Source: Epithemia pelagica
Taxonomy: Eukaryota > Bacillariophyta > Bacillariophyceae > Surirellales > Surirellaceae
Direction of reading: 5' to 3'
Assembly (NCBI GenBank): GCA_946965045.2
Contig: OX337237.1
Coordinates: forward strand, 1,054,001-1,118,000
DNA length: 64,000 nt
The position numbers and the translations under genes were made by a program. Within the stretch, counting starts at the first letter, position 1, and each line of letters opens with the position of its first letter. Below the pieces are notes generated by a model. The model worked only from the letters and a program-made list of their open reading frames with translations. It did no database searches and had not been told where the DNA came from. This document shows positions 33,474 through 42,415 of the stretch, one piece after another.

Positions 33474-33539
33474 GGGAGTAGCGTATACGCTGCTCCCATA
33501 TATGGGAGTAGCGTATACGCTGCTCGCTTACGATTGGCG
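33474..33539 (-). repeat. Right terminal repeat with doubled palindrome
   Basis: Ends in TTACGATTGGCG before TTAA. Inside it, the near-perfect palindrome GGGAGTAGCGTATACGCTGC followed by TCCC appears at 33474-33497 and again at 33504-33527 (last base differing), separated by ATATAT. The left end has only one degraded copy. The doublet could be a transposase-binding site. Confidence 0.85.
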
Positions 33540-33543
33540 TTAA

Positions 33544-34139
33544 GGAAAATGAATAATAGGGAGTTAAAATACTTGGAGGAGAGAAGAAGTTGTAGGTTGG
33601 AGACTATGGAGACTATGGGGACGATGAAGCAGAAGGTGTTCTTTGTTCTGACCTGCAGCCTACAACTGACTACTGACTATGAATACCGACGGGATTTACT
33701 TTCTGCTGACAGCTGTTACTTGTTACTCCTACCGTCTAGTAGAGAGAAGCAACAAGCAACAACGGACAACAGACGGGATTGGTATTTGACACCATTGCCG
33801 ACTGCTGACAGCGACAGCCACCATCAGCTTGCTAGCCTACACACTACACATCGTAGACCGACGGGATTGGTTTGTGTTACGAGTTACGAACACTCTGCTG
33901 ATTGCTGGGACACCTATGAAATTTGTAGCCAAGGAACATTTTTGTTGTTGACGCTAATAGGCAACAATGCCTCTCGACGATAGGTTCAAGCGGTGAGGTC
34001 GACTAGCGATATACTAGAGGCATCGTCCTTATGATAGGTATCCTAGCAAAATGGCTTCATTAAATGAATACTTCTATCGACTCAATAGTGGTATCTACGA
34101 CATAATTATTGTGTCGCAGTTCTTTTTTGTGTCCGAAGA
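33544..34139. other. Intergenic, no gene seen
   Basis: About 600 nt. A frame at 33534-33983 starts inside the transposon end and has no protein-like composition. Loose repeats of GACGGGATT/ACTGCTGACAG type are visible at 33690-33900. Confidence 0.35.
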
Positions 34140-34697
34140 ATGTATCGATACAGGAAAAGAATGTATCGATACATGTATCGATACATGTTCTGGGATGCCA
34201 CAAAGAACATGGATGACCTGGACGAACAACGCAAACCAATTGCCTTTGAGGACTTGCATTCGACTAGTCGGAAACTCATCCGTCGGGTTATCAAAGAGTA
34301 CAAGACGTACGTTCTCGAAGAAAAAGACGAAGATGCAGAGAAAGCCATGTGCTGCAACCCACTCCTGGCCAATATTTTTGAAGGACTCTTCAAAGATTTG
34401 GATGCCTATGACGACGACGATATCTCCCGTGTTAAGACGATGTTTGTGGAGGATATGGTTGCCAAGTTTTCGAACAAACAAGTTTCGCGCCTTGGTACAG
34501 TGTTTGCAAAACAGACTGGCAACAGTGGGGGAACAACAGACTCCACACCTACTACGAACTCGAGTGCGAAACCTAAGAAAAAATACACAGAACTTGTATC
34601 GATACATGTATCGATACACTATCACTGTATCGCTTATGTATCGATACAATGTATCGATACAAGTTCTGTGTATCGATACATTATCCTATGCATCTGA
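34140..34697 (+). CDS. Small ORF enclosed by palindromic repeats
   Basis: A 185-codon frame whose two ends are encoded by the TGTATCGATACA repeats (MYRYMYRY at the start, VSIHVSIH at the end), so only the middle is protein-like. From the ATG at 34184 it reads MFWDATKNMDDLDEQRKPIA, then a Lys/Glu-rich amphipathic helix (RRVIKEYKTYVLEEKDEDAE), an acidic patch with five Asp (DAYDDDDIS) and a Thr/Ser/Lys tail. The middle composition is coherent, but no family is recognised. It may be the cargo of a small mobile element bounded by the repeats, or a gene fragment. Confidence 0.35.
   Translation: MYRYRKRMYRYMYRYMFWDATKNMDDLDEQRKPIAFEDLHSTSRKLIRRVIKEYKTYVLEEKDEDAEKAMCCNPLLANIFEGLFKDLDAYDDDDISRVKTMFVEDMVAKFSNKQVSRLGTVFAKQTGNSGGTTDSTPTTNSSAKPKKKYTELVSIHVSIHYHCIAYVSIQCIDTSSVYRYIILCI
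34141..34185. repeat. TGTATCGATACA cluster 1 (3 copies)
   Basis: Exact 12-bp palindromes at 34141, 34162 and 34174; the last two abut. The flank ...TACATGTTCTGG is mirrored at cluster 2. Confidence 0.95.
34595..34680. repeat. TGTATCGATACA cluster 2 (5 copies)
   Basis: Exact palindromes start at 34595, 34607, 34637, 34650 and 34669; a degenerate copy lies at 34626. The first pair with its flank CACAGAACT is an inverted copy of the end of cluster 1. Confidence 0.95.
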
Positions 34698-34733
34698 AAG
34701 CACATCCCCTCATTCTCTTGGCCATGGCACATG

Positions 34734-35193
34734 TTACAGGACGAACGGCGATGAACTCTCCGGGCAAGCGATGCCTTCATGGAGTGGGGATGGTGGCTTG
34801 GGGCTGGCGATCTCTCTGGGCCCCTTGCTCTTGTAGACCTCACTTGAAATGTCCATCCGAAGCAAGTTTCGTGCTGGATGGACGTCAAAGGAAGGCTCCC
34901 CTCTGTCATTCTTCGTCTTCCTCGGCAACAACGACCGATCTCTTTCGTAGGCCTCCTGATCTCGCTTTGCCATCACTCGTAGCTAGGTTGATTGCTTCTT
35001 GTGATCAGCAAACCGTTCCCGGAACTGCTCCAACACAACATCTGCAATTGTTCTTCTGGTAGTACTCCAGGACGTCTTTTGCGCCCAGTTCGTCCAGCTC
35101 CTCCAGCATCCCACCTGGCTCGAGGTCTCGAAGAATGATGGCTCGAGCCTTGCTTTTCCTCCAATCAATCCAACCTGCTTTTCGGGGCGCCAT
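34734..35193 (-). pseudogene. Decayed diatom orphan (MAPRKAGW... family)
   Basis: From ATG 35193 the minus strand reads MAPRKAGWIDWRKSKARAII, then LRDLEPGGMLEELDEL and EYYQKN. Near 35046 the frame must shift by one base to continue as DVVLEQFRERFADHKKQST. A TAG at 34985-34983 follows, and the same frame resumes as MAKRDQEAYERDRSLLPRKT, then RGEPSFDVHPARNLLRMDI. The pattern W..SKA+.ilL.DlepGG, a QF+.R...H+K segment and R(K/Q)T...RGEP.FD.HPA..LL resembles a repeated stramenopile gene family of unknown function that I recognise only by pattern. One frameshift and one nonsense codon make this copy a pseudogene. It sits between palindrome clusters 2 and 3. Confidence 0.5.
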
Positions 35194-35232
35194 TGTCACT
35201 TTGTTTGATTGTTCACTTCGTCATTACGTCGA

Positions 35233-35431
35233 TGTATCGATACATGTATCGATACACTGATTCTGTATCGATACATGTATCGAAACACTGACTTTGTATC
35301 GGTAGTGTATCGATACATGTATCGATACACGAACAGTGTATCGATACATGTATCGATACAGAATCTGTGTATCGATACATGTATCGAAACATAAAGAATG
35401 TATCGATACAGAAAAAGAATGTATCGATACA
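35233..35431. repeat. TGTATCGATACA cluster 3 (10 copies)
   Basis: Exact copies start at 35233, 35245, 35264, 35306, 35318, 35337, 35349, 35368, 35399 and 35420; near copies occur at 35276, 35295 and 35380. Spacing is mostly 12 nt (abutting) or 19-31 nt. All reading frames stay open through the array, producing artefactual ORFs. Confidence 0.95.
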
Positions 35432-35435
35432 TTTT

Positions 35436-36296
35436 TACTATATTTTTTTAAGTACCTGCGACATTTTCTCGGACGTTTGACTTCCACCATTATAGTGTAC
35501 CTTATAAAATGTTTCTGTACTATTATGCTAGGTGAACAAAAATGAGATACCTAGTATAGACCTTAACCCCCTCTAGTACCTTATCATCGAAAGGGTCCAA
35601 GACGATGTTGCCTACTAGGTTCAACAACAAATTTGTTCCTTGGCTACAAATTTCATAGGTGTCCCTGACACTTGCCGCCGGAATCATCCCCGGCACGGGC
35701 GTGGTCGCCCTGGAGGCTAGACCTATTGTAACAATAGTCGAGCATGTTCATTGGCAAAATCGATCTAAAGATGTAAACAAGAGATGATCTTTTGACTGGA
35801 CATCACGAACTCTCTGTGGTGTTTTGTTGTGGGATACTTGAAATTTGTTTCGGAATGGAGCGCTTGGCACAAGTTGTTTTTGTTGTTGTTACTCCTACGA
35901 GGAGAATGTTTGTGATGTGGAGTGGTGGTCTGGGTGCGACCACAAGGTGGACTTTGAACGGGACGTATGCTGTCATGGTTGTTTCTTTCCATGTTCCATG
36001 GAGCGTTCATCGTTCATTGGGTCCAACAAGACAGTAAGCAGAGGTAGCTATTAGCTATTAGCTATTAGCTATGTGGAAGTGGACCGTGGTTCGGTTTCGC
36101 GACCGCATCAGACCAGTCGCTCTCTCCGGGTAACGCGTCGTACGTGGCGCACCAACAAGATCTTTGGTTGACACTCTCCAAAAAGATACCCCCGCAATGC
36201 CTGTTTGGGGATTACGGATTATGTTCCCTTTGTTGTCGTGTTCTCTGCTGGTCTTGCTTTGAAGGCTGCTTGATCAACAACCCCCAAACATCCAAA
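35436..36296. other. Intergenic with AGCTATT microsatellite
   Basis: About 860 nt without a supported gene. A 7-bp tandem repeat (AGCTATT, about three and a half units) lies at 36048-36072. This region precedes the thioredoxin-fold gene at 36297 and should hold its promoter. Confidence 0.45.
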
Positions 36297-37712
36297 ATGA
36301 ACGTTGCTGTCGCCATTCGTAACGTTGCATGCGTGCAGTGTCTAGTCATGCCCCTGGCAGTAGCCTTTGTGTCACCAGAACAGGGATTCGGCGCCGCCGC
36401 ACACCACCCCAAACGAGCGTTTCGACTGGAGTCCATTCCCACTGTCTTGGACACCGTCACTTCTGGGTTGGCCAGTATCTGTCGACTGCCCAAAGGCGTG
36501 ACCGTGTCGCCCACTGCTGCCAGCACCAACGACGCCGAGATTCGTTTGGTCAAGCTCTATGACATTGAAAATTCCGTTCCCTGTCGAGTCGTTCGAGAAC
36601 GCATTACGGAATTGGATTTGGTGGTAGAAAAGGTGATTCCGGCTGCTGACAATTCGCGGGCCATGGTCGACACATCGAGTGACGACTTTTTACCACCGGG
36701 TATGGAATTGCCCTGCCTGAGAGTAGCCATGTCGGATGGAAGCATGGACACGCTGACGGGTGAAACTACCATTGTCGACTTTTTGAATCAAAACTTTGAC
36801 GCAACACCACCCGAGACGTCCCAACAAGAAACGGAATTGTCTCCCAGCACGGTTCGGGATGGTTTGATTCAAGGCTTGCAAGCGGCTGGATCCGTGGTCG
36901 CCAGTCTGTTGCGCACGGGACGTGGATGTCGCGTGTCACCCGCCGTGTCCTCTGCCCCACAACCCAATCAAAAACCCCTCATTTTGTATTCGTACGAAGG
37001 CAATCAGTTTTGTCGATTGGTCCGGGAAGTCTTGACCGAATTGGATTTGGTCTACCAACTACAATCGGCGGGAAAAGAATCTCCTCGCCGCAACGAATTG
37101 GCGGCACGAACTGGTGGATCCTCACAATGCCCGTACCTGATTGATCCCAACACCAATGTCGAAATGGCCGAAAGCAAGGATATTATTGCCTACCTGTACG
37201 ATACCTATGCGGAGTGGACACCACCTCCCGAAATTTTGGAATGGACGTCCAAGGTTGTCATGGAAACCTTGTTCCAACCAGTCTTTTCTCTTCTTGCCCC
37301 ACTCCAAGCTGGATCGAAAAGCCTGGAAGGAGACGAGTATCAGATTGCCATTGGCAAGGCCAAGGCAGAAATTGAGACCGAGACCAAGTCCTCCCCGGTT
37401 GTCATTTATACCTATGCCTGGTCGCCCTTTTCCAGCGAGACCAAGCTGTTACTGGATCGACTCCAAATTGACTACAAGGAACTATCGCTGGGACAAGAAT
37501 GGATCCCTGGTTTGATTGCTCCAGGAGGCGCCGCCAAACGAGCCGCATTGTTGGAAGTAACGGGACAGTCGTCCTTGCCTCACATTTTTGTGGGAGGCGA
37601 GTCTCTGGGGGGTCTCTTTAGTGGCCGACCCGGCCTCGTACCCAGTTTGCAAGAGGGCACCTTTCGTCGTCGCGTGTCGGCAGCATCCGCGACTACTGCT
37701 ACTGTTGTGTAA
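36297..37712 (+). CDS. Triple thioredoxin-fold (GST-N/glutaredoxin-like) protein, probably plastid
   Basis: A 471-aa single exon from ATG 36297. The leader MNVAVAIRNVACVQCLVMPL is followed by AVAFVSP, a signal peptide and AF transit start suggesting plastid import. Three thioredoxin-like units follow: residues about 82-160 (VKLYDIENSVPCRVVRERIT), about 228-300 (LILYSYEGNQFCRLVREVLT, with the cis-Pro segment SSQCPYLIDPNTNVEM and ESKDIIAYLYDTYAEW), and about 367-440 (VIYTYAWSPFSSETKLLLDR, SSLPHIFVGGESLGG). The first two match the double GST_N_3 proteins of plants (At5g03880 type). The expected CxxC is reduced to a single Cys in units 1 and 2 and lost (SPFSS) in unit 3, so classical dithiol glutaredoxin chemistry is unlikely there. 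A glutathione-binding, structural or monothiol role is inferred. Confidence 0.82.
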   Translation: MNVAVAIRNVACVQCLVMPLAVAFVSPEQGFGAAAHHPKRAFRLESIPTVLDTVTSGLASICRLPKGVTVSPTAASTNDAEIRLVKLYDIENSVPCRVVRERITELDLVVEKVIPAADNSRAMVDTSSDDFLPPGMELPCLRVAMSDGSMDTLTGETTIVDFLNQNFDATPPETSQQETELSPSTVRDGLIQGLQAAGSVVASLLRTGRGCRVSPAVSSAPQPNQKPLILYSYEGNQFCRLVREVLTELDLVYQLQSAGKESPRRNELAARTGGSSQCPYLIDPNTNVEMAESKDIIAYLYDTYAEWTPPPEILEWTSKVVMETLFQPVFSLLAPLQAGSKSLEGDEYQIAIGKAKAEIETETKSSPVVIYTYAWSPFSSETKLLLDRLQIDYKELSLGQEWIPGLIAPGGAAKRAALLEVTGQSSLPHIFVGGESLGGLFSGRPGLVPSLQEGTFRRRVSAASATTATVV

Positions 37713-37915
37713 TAAATGATAATCTCTACGGACATTCCATCCATCTCTCCTTTCTTCAAAGATGCGAGGACTCATCCAACAAATCGTTCAAACTCCATTC
37801 GCCAAGGGTGTGAGATTTTCTTTTTTTCAACGAGTGAAATTGCTGTTAACAGTTAACACCATTTGTTAGACATGGGCCTATCGAACCATTTCTCTGTTAG
37901 AAACGGGTGGCCAAA

Positions 37916-38575
37916 TCATGCAATCGCCCGAAACGGCGTCGTCAGGATACCCAAGATTGGGCGAAATCTGACCAGCACGAGCAAACCAGGTGTATCGGAT
38001 CGATGCTCCCGTCGAAAGTCAGTGTAAAAGCCCAATGCTTCAAATCGCGCCTGTTCTTGTTCGACAATACTTTGTGGAGCGGCAATCCTCGACATGTTGA
38101 CGGCATGAGACCGAAGAAGCGGCAAAATAAAGATTCCCAAGCCAATAATCATCCATAGAAGCATCCATAGAAGCATCCATTCTTGAGTAGAGTGCTCGCC
38201 ATCCATTTTATCAAACTCCTGAAACAGTGGAATGGTCGCATACATGAATACAAGGCAGAAGAATAAAACCAACCAAGGCGCACCAATGATTCGCTTCGCC
38301 TCATCGTTGACAGCCGCCGTGAAAAGATTCCAACTTTCCACCGATATTGAGGATAACTCGGAAGGTAGTGAGCCGTCGTACTCATACATGCCGGGTGGCA
38401 AATGCTGCTTGGATGGCAAACAGTTTTGGAAATAGGAATTGGGACACTGGGTCATTGCAATAATTGTTAAAGGGTGGAGGTAAAGCCTTCGAAAGAGGAT
38501 CCGGACTTCGTCGACATTGGGGTCCGTCACTTCCACAACTGAGGGATGTTGCCAAAGAGTCCAGCACCTGACCAT
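37916..38575 (-). CDS. Two-helix membrane orphan, intact copy
   Basis: A 219-aa frame from ATG 38575 (MVRCWTLWQHPSVVEVTDPN). A conserved-looking stretch YEYDGSLPSELSSI precedes two hydrophobic segments: GAPWLVLFFCLVFMYATIPL and WMLLWMLLWMIIGLGIFILP. The second contains a 12-bp tandem duplication (Met-Leu-Leu-Trp twice) absent from the other copy. The C-terminal part (EQARFEALGFYTDFRREHRS, LLVLVRFRPI) is soluble. This is one half of a local duplication whose partner, at 41006-41646, is broken. Function unknown; the repeated preservation of the C-terminal domain suggests that it was a real protein. Confidence 0.65.
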   Translation of the reverse strand: MVRCWTLWQHPSVVEVTDPNVDEVRILFRRLYLHPLTIIAMTQCPNSYFQNCLPSKQHLPPGMYEYDGSLPSELSSISVESWNLFTAAVNDEAKRIIGAPWLVLFFCLVFMYATIPLFQEFDKMDGEHSTQEWMLLWMLLWMIIGLGIFILPLLRSHAVNMSRIAAPQSIVEQEQARFEALGFYTDFRREHRSDTPGLLVLVRFRPILGILTTPFRAIA

Positions 38576-41005
38576 GATATTGGATTGCAGATACCTGAGA
38601 TCAAAAAGTGTGATCGTTGTCGTCTGTTCTGTAGCTCTCGTAGTTTTGTTTTTTCGCACGACTGGCCTACTACCTCATGATCCGGAAGAAGAACCGGACT
38701 AATACTAATGCACTACTGAAATCATCACAGACGCGACGTACGCTGAGGAATACAATACTCGCCATCGCCTGCTCCTCTTCGGGAGGGCGTGATACCCCCC
38801 AGCGCCGGGTGAGTTTTGAATCCCGCCTGAGTCGGAGAAAATATGCATTCGTGTTCTCACCCCCATGGCGCGTCCTCCAAATTTGGCAATTTCTCGAGGT
38901 TGATACAAATCCATTTTCACCTCCACAGTTCCACCGTGGACCCGACCGAGTGAGGTCCAGTGCATCGGCAATTGGAGCTGCTACAGCGCACCTGCTTGCA
39001 GGTCTGTTTTATAGCCACTACTGAAGGGCCTCGGCTATCGAACTCCCACCGAAACATTGCTGTTGTGTCTGCCGAACTGCCACACTCAAGCACCATTTCC
39101 ACCATCATGACTGGAAGCAACGACGTGTCTACAAGCCCACAAGACAACCACATTTCCCTCCACCGACCCTCTTCGCATTCGCCCACCACTCCCTCTTTCC
39201 AATTGCCGCTATGGGAACGGGCCATCCTCCTTTCATACCACTACAAGGTTGGAATACACTCATTTTCAACTCTGTCACAACAAATTTATCACAACAATCC
39301 ACCAGATGTGGTCGTTACCTATCTGTTGGGTGCGACTGTATTAATCCTGATGGATCTGCATTTTTTTTTAACTTGGACCGTCCCCTGTTGCAATTGGCCT
39401 TGATGTGTTGCATCCCTTTTCGGCTTGGCAAAAGTTGCAACTCTTGATCAATACCCCAAAATCACATGCCAATTGGTTATTCTTGCCTCTGAAGGAACAA
39501 CAACTTGTATGAACCTTGTTGGGAGAAGACTACAAGGAGGAAGAGGAAGCTACCATTGGTTTCAAGTACGTTGTGTCGGATTTCCACCATGGCCGTCGCA
39601 TTTTCCGATCGATTAAAGAGTTTGAGTCGCAATGAAGAGGAAAGGAATTTCTCGTAAGCGATCACCACCAATGGAGGACAAGTACCGGCACTGGAAACGA
39701 CCAATCATGGTTCCTCAACCATATCCCAAATTGTGGCTGATTATTGTGTACTCTTTGTCTTCGTTTTGCATCCACTTTCATACCAAGCCAAGATAGAAAA
39801 ACAACAATAAGACAAATAATGAACCATTTGCTTGTTTTTTGCCCAGCCACTACCGGTTGCTCCTCTTGGAATTGGCAATTGTAATAAGTTGTTTTGCTGT
39901 CTGATTTTTGCATGATCACAGATGCTGATTATTATGTTGTTTCATTAGCTGATTGTTGCGTATCCTTCGCTGTTGTCTTTGCTAGGATCATGGCCATGTT
40001 TCTGCCATGAAGCAGACTGTGGTTGATTGTCATCAAGTCCTTGTCTTTATCTCTGACTTCTCCTGACTCACCATCTGTCGATGCGGCCACATATGGTTGA
40101 TTGTTGTGCTATTTTCGTCTTAGTCGTCTTCCTTCTTATGATTTATGTTGTACTCCGCTCGTACGGTTACACCCGCAACAGAAGAAGAGAAAGGAAACAG
40201 GGAAACACCGGGTTTGGGCGATGAATTGTTCTGTGAGACAGGAGTGAAAGTTTTGGCGATTTACCTCTCCCTTGAACCCTCTCCTGTGGATACCATCGAT
40301 GCTCCAGAGTATCATCGCGCCCCGTAAGGTTCTCTTGGTGTGGTCTGAGCGACATAGTGTCATTTGTGGGAAGACATGGACATGATGGAGATCGATTTGG
40401 GACCCCTACACCTTCACCACCGTGATGACAGTGGGGAGATGCTTGGCATTTTGTATCAACACCGAGAGCTCAGGATCGCGCCATGGGGGTGAGTATACGA
40501 AAGCCCTTTTTAAGTGCGACTCAATACTCGCCCGGCGCTTGGGGGTAGAGGGCGTGAGATGTCAACTTCCGAGCTCGATCGGAACTCGGAAGCCACTTTT
40601 CTGCGTCCACGTACATAAACGCGATTGAGAAGCGATTTATCGGTTCGTGAAAAATGCGTAAGCAAATGTGTTTGGGTTTGCTTGTCCCCATTCCTTGATT
40701 CCATGGTTCGCCCTTCACCCAAGTGAAAGAGATCCTATTTAACATAGCAGAACAGCAACCAGTTCATTTTATCCGCTTCCAGTGTCCCAGAGACAAACTA
40801 AACTTACGTGTGGGTCGGGGCGACTCTAGACATCAGCGCTACTGTCCTGACTTGCAAGCAGGACCTAAGATCTATCGAGACAACATTGACGTAGGCACAT
40901 GAACACGAAGCTGCTCCAACTCGTTTGGGGCTTGTGGTTCGATTGCGCCGTACGCAGTTTTGACTCGGAAAAGGATATTCGTCCTCCTCTTGGTAATTGT
41001 CGGAA
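38576..41005. other. Intergenic between the two duplicated genes
   Basis: About 2.4 kb. A Ser/His/Pro-rich frame at 39107-39403 is the only possible small gene and has no motif support. A palindrome-bearing repeat lies at 40559-40636 (second copy at 41907-42006). Confidence 0.4.
40559..40636. repeat. Dispersed intergenic repeat, copy 1
   Basis: Shares most of its length with 41907-42006: GATGTCAACTTCCGAGCTCG, then an arm CTCGGAAG inverted to CTTCCGAG, then TGCG[T/C]CCACGTACATAAACG. Copy 2 has about 22 extra bases in the middle. Confidence 0.85.
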
Positions 41006-41646
41006 TCATGCAATAGCACGAAACGGCGTCGTCAGGACACCCGAGATGGGGCGAAATCTGACCAGCACGAACATACCAGGTGTATCGGATCTATGCTCCA
41101 GTCGAAAGTCAATGTAAAAGCCAAAAGTTTCGAATAGCGCCTGTTCTTGTTCGACAAGTCTCTGTAGAGCGGCAATCCTCGCCTGGTTGAATGTATGGGA
41201 CCAACGAAGTCGGCAAAGAAAGGCTACCGTGCAACTTATCATCCATAGAAGCATCCATACTTGTGTATGCTGCTCGCCATCCATTTTATCAAACTGTTGA
41301 AACAGTGGCATGATCGCATATATAAATAGAAGGCCAAAGAATAAAAGTATCCATGGCACACCAATGATTCGTTTCGCCTCATTGTTGACAGACGCCGTGA
41401 AAAATTCCAACTTGGCAGCGGTATAGAGGATAACTCGGAAGGTAGTGAGCCGTCGTACTCATACATGCCGGATGGCAAAGGCTGCTTGGATGGGTCGCAA
41501 TATTTGGGACATAGGATCATTGGAAGAACTGTTGCAGGGTGGAGATAATAGAGCCTTCGAAACATGATCCGGACTTCGTCGACATTGGGGCCCGTTACTT
41601 CCACACGTGAGGGATGTTGCCAAAGAGTCCAGCACCTGGCCTTCAT
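41006..41646 (-). pseudogene. Two-helix membrane orphan, frameshifted copy
   Basis: Paralogue of 37916-38575 in the same orientation about 3.1 kb away. It begins MKARCWTLWQHPSRVEVTGP and keeps YEYDGSLPSELSSI, but one T is missing near 41402: copy 1 reads Trp-Asn-Leu-Phe-Thr-Ala where copy 2 runs out of frame. The second half (AKRIIGVPWILLFFGLLFIY, LVEQEQALFETFGFYIDFRL, HRSDTPGMFVLVRFRPI) is in another frame. Flanking noncoding sequence is also duplicated, out to CACGACTGGCCTACTACCTC near 38657 and 41740. Both halves remain well conserved, so the lesion is recent, or an error in the sequence. Confidence 0.75.
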
Positions 41647-41906
41647 AGTATTGCAGATTGCAGATGCCGGATGCCTGATCAAAAAGTGTTATCGGTTGTC
41701 GTCTTCTGCGTTTGCGGTAGGCGTTTTTGTTTTTTTCACGACTGGCCTACTACCTCATGATCCGGAAGAAGAATCGGAAGCATTTGGATAATGCTTCACT
41801 TGAATTCTACGACGGACGGGAAGTACGCTGAGAAGAACGCCGGCAGGTAGCCTCGCAGTCTTTCGCCCTGCTTCAGGCAGATTCCTCTTCGGGTTTCGGG
41901 CGGGCG

Positions 41907-42006
41907 GATGTCAACTTCCGAGCTCGATCGCAACTCGGAAGCCAGACCATCAGCCCCCCACGTGTTTTTCTGCGCCCACGTACATAAACGCTATTGACAA
42001 GCGATC
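41907..42006. repeat. Dispersed intergenic repeat, copy 2
   Basis: Second copy of the palindrome-bearing repeat at 40559-40636, lying just upstream of the retrotransposon's left end. Confidence 0.85.
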
Positions 42007-42156
42007 GAACCACCGTGAGCGTTTCTGGAGTATTGCCTTTCGGAGAAATGGAATAAGCCCCATGCCAAACTGTTAAGCCCCTTTTGCTTCCGGTTTCAAT
42101 CCCTGATTAAGGAGATTCGGATGAATGCCGTCTTCGGACATTTCAGCAGCGCCGGC

Positions 42157-42404
42157 TTGTCTGTCGTGCGTACGTCGTGACGCGGCAGGAATTCGGGAGC
42201 AGATGTTCGGACACTCGTGGACGAGCACGCGCGCAGCGCGCACGCGGCCACGGCCAGCGCGCACCTTTGGTTGGAGCTAGAGAATCGAAACATCAGCGTC
42301 AGAGTCGAGCTCACAAATCTTGGGATCAGTGAGCAGAGACTTCGAATTCTGCCATCTCAAGTGGAGGACTCACGTTAGTCAGTAGCATAAGAGATTCAAA
42401 AACT
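42157..42404 (+). repeat. Split direct repeat A1
   Basis: 248 bp, matching A2 with one visible difference (ATCAGCGTC versus ATCGGCGTC). It contains a GC-rich palindromic core of alternating GCGC (CACGCGCGCAGCGCGCACGC). It ends 11 bases before the gag ATG. Confidence 0.93.
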
Positions 42405-42415
42405 TTGTCTTTACG

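Larger units (their letters stand above)
28715..33543. mobile_element. piggyBac-like DNA transposon, decayed
   Basis: The element is bounded by TTAA at 28715-28718 and 33540-33543, the target-site duplication of piggyBac transposons. Immediately inside, the ends are inverted copies beginning CGCCAATCGTAA. Further in, a second inverted block (GCGAGCAGC then R, then TATA, ending CTCCCATA, about 22 of 27 matching) is separated from the first by 20 extra bases at the left end only. The 4.8-kb interior encodes a leftward piggyBac transposase and a convergent Cys-rich accessory ORF. The transposase has two nonsense codons and one frameshift, so the copy cannot move itself; the ends still look intact enough to be mobilised in trans. 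Confidence 0.88.

Noticed and set aside
34051-35490. Several overlapping ORFs rich in MYRYMYRY, VSIHVSIH or CIDTCIDT
   Set aside because: These arise on both strands because TGTATCGATACA lacks stop codons in every frame. They are translations of the palindrome array, not proteins.
39107-39403. 99-residue Ser/His/Pro-rich frame
   Set aside because: No homologous pattern, no splice support, and a simple-sequence bias; kept only as a remote possibility.
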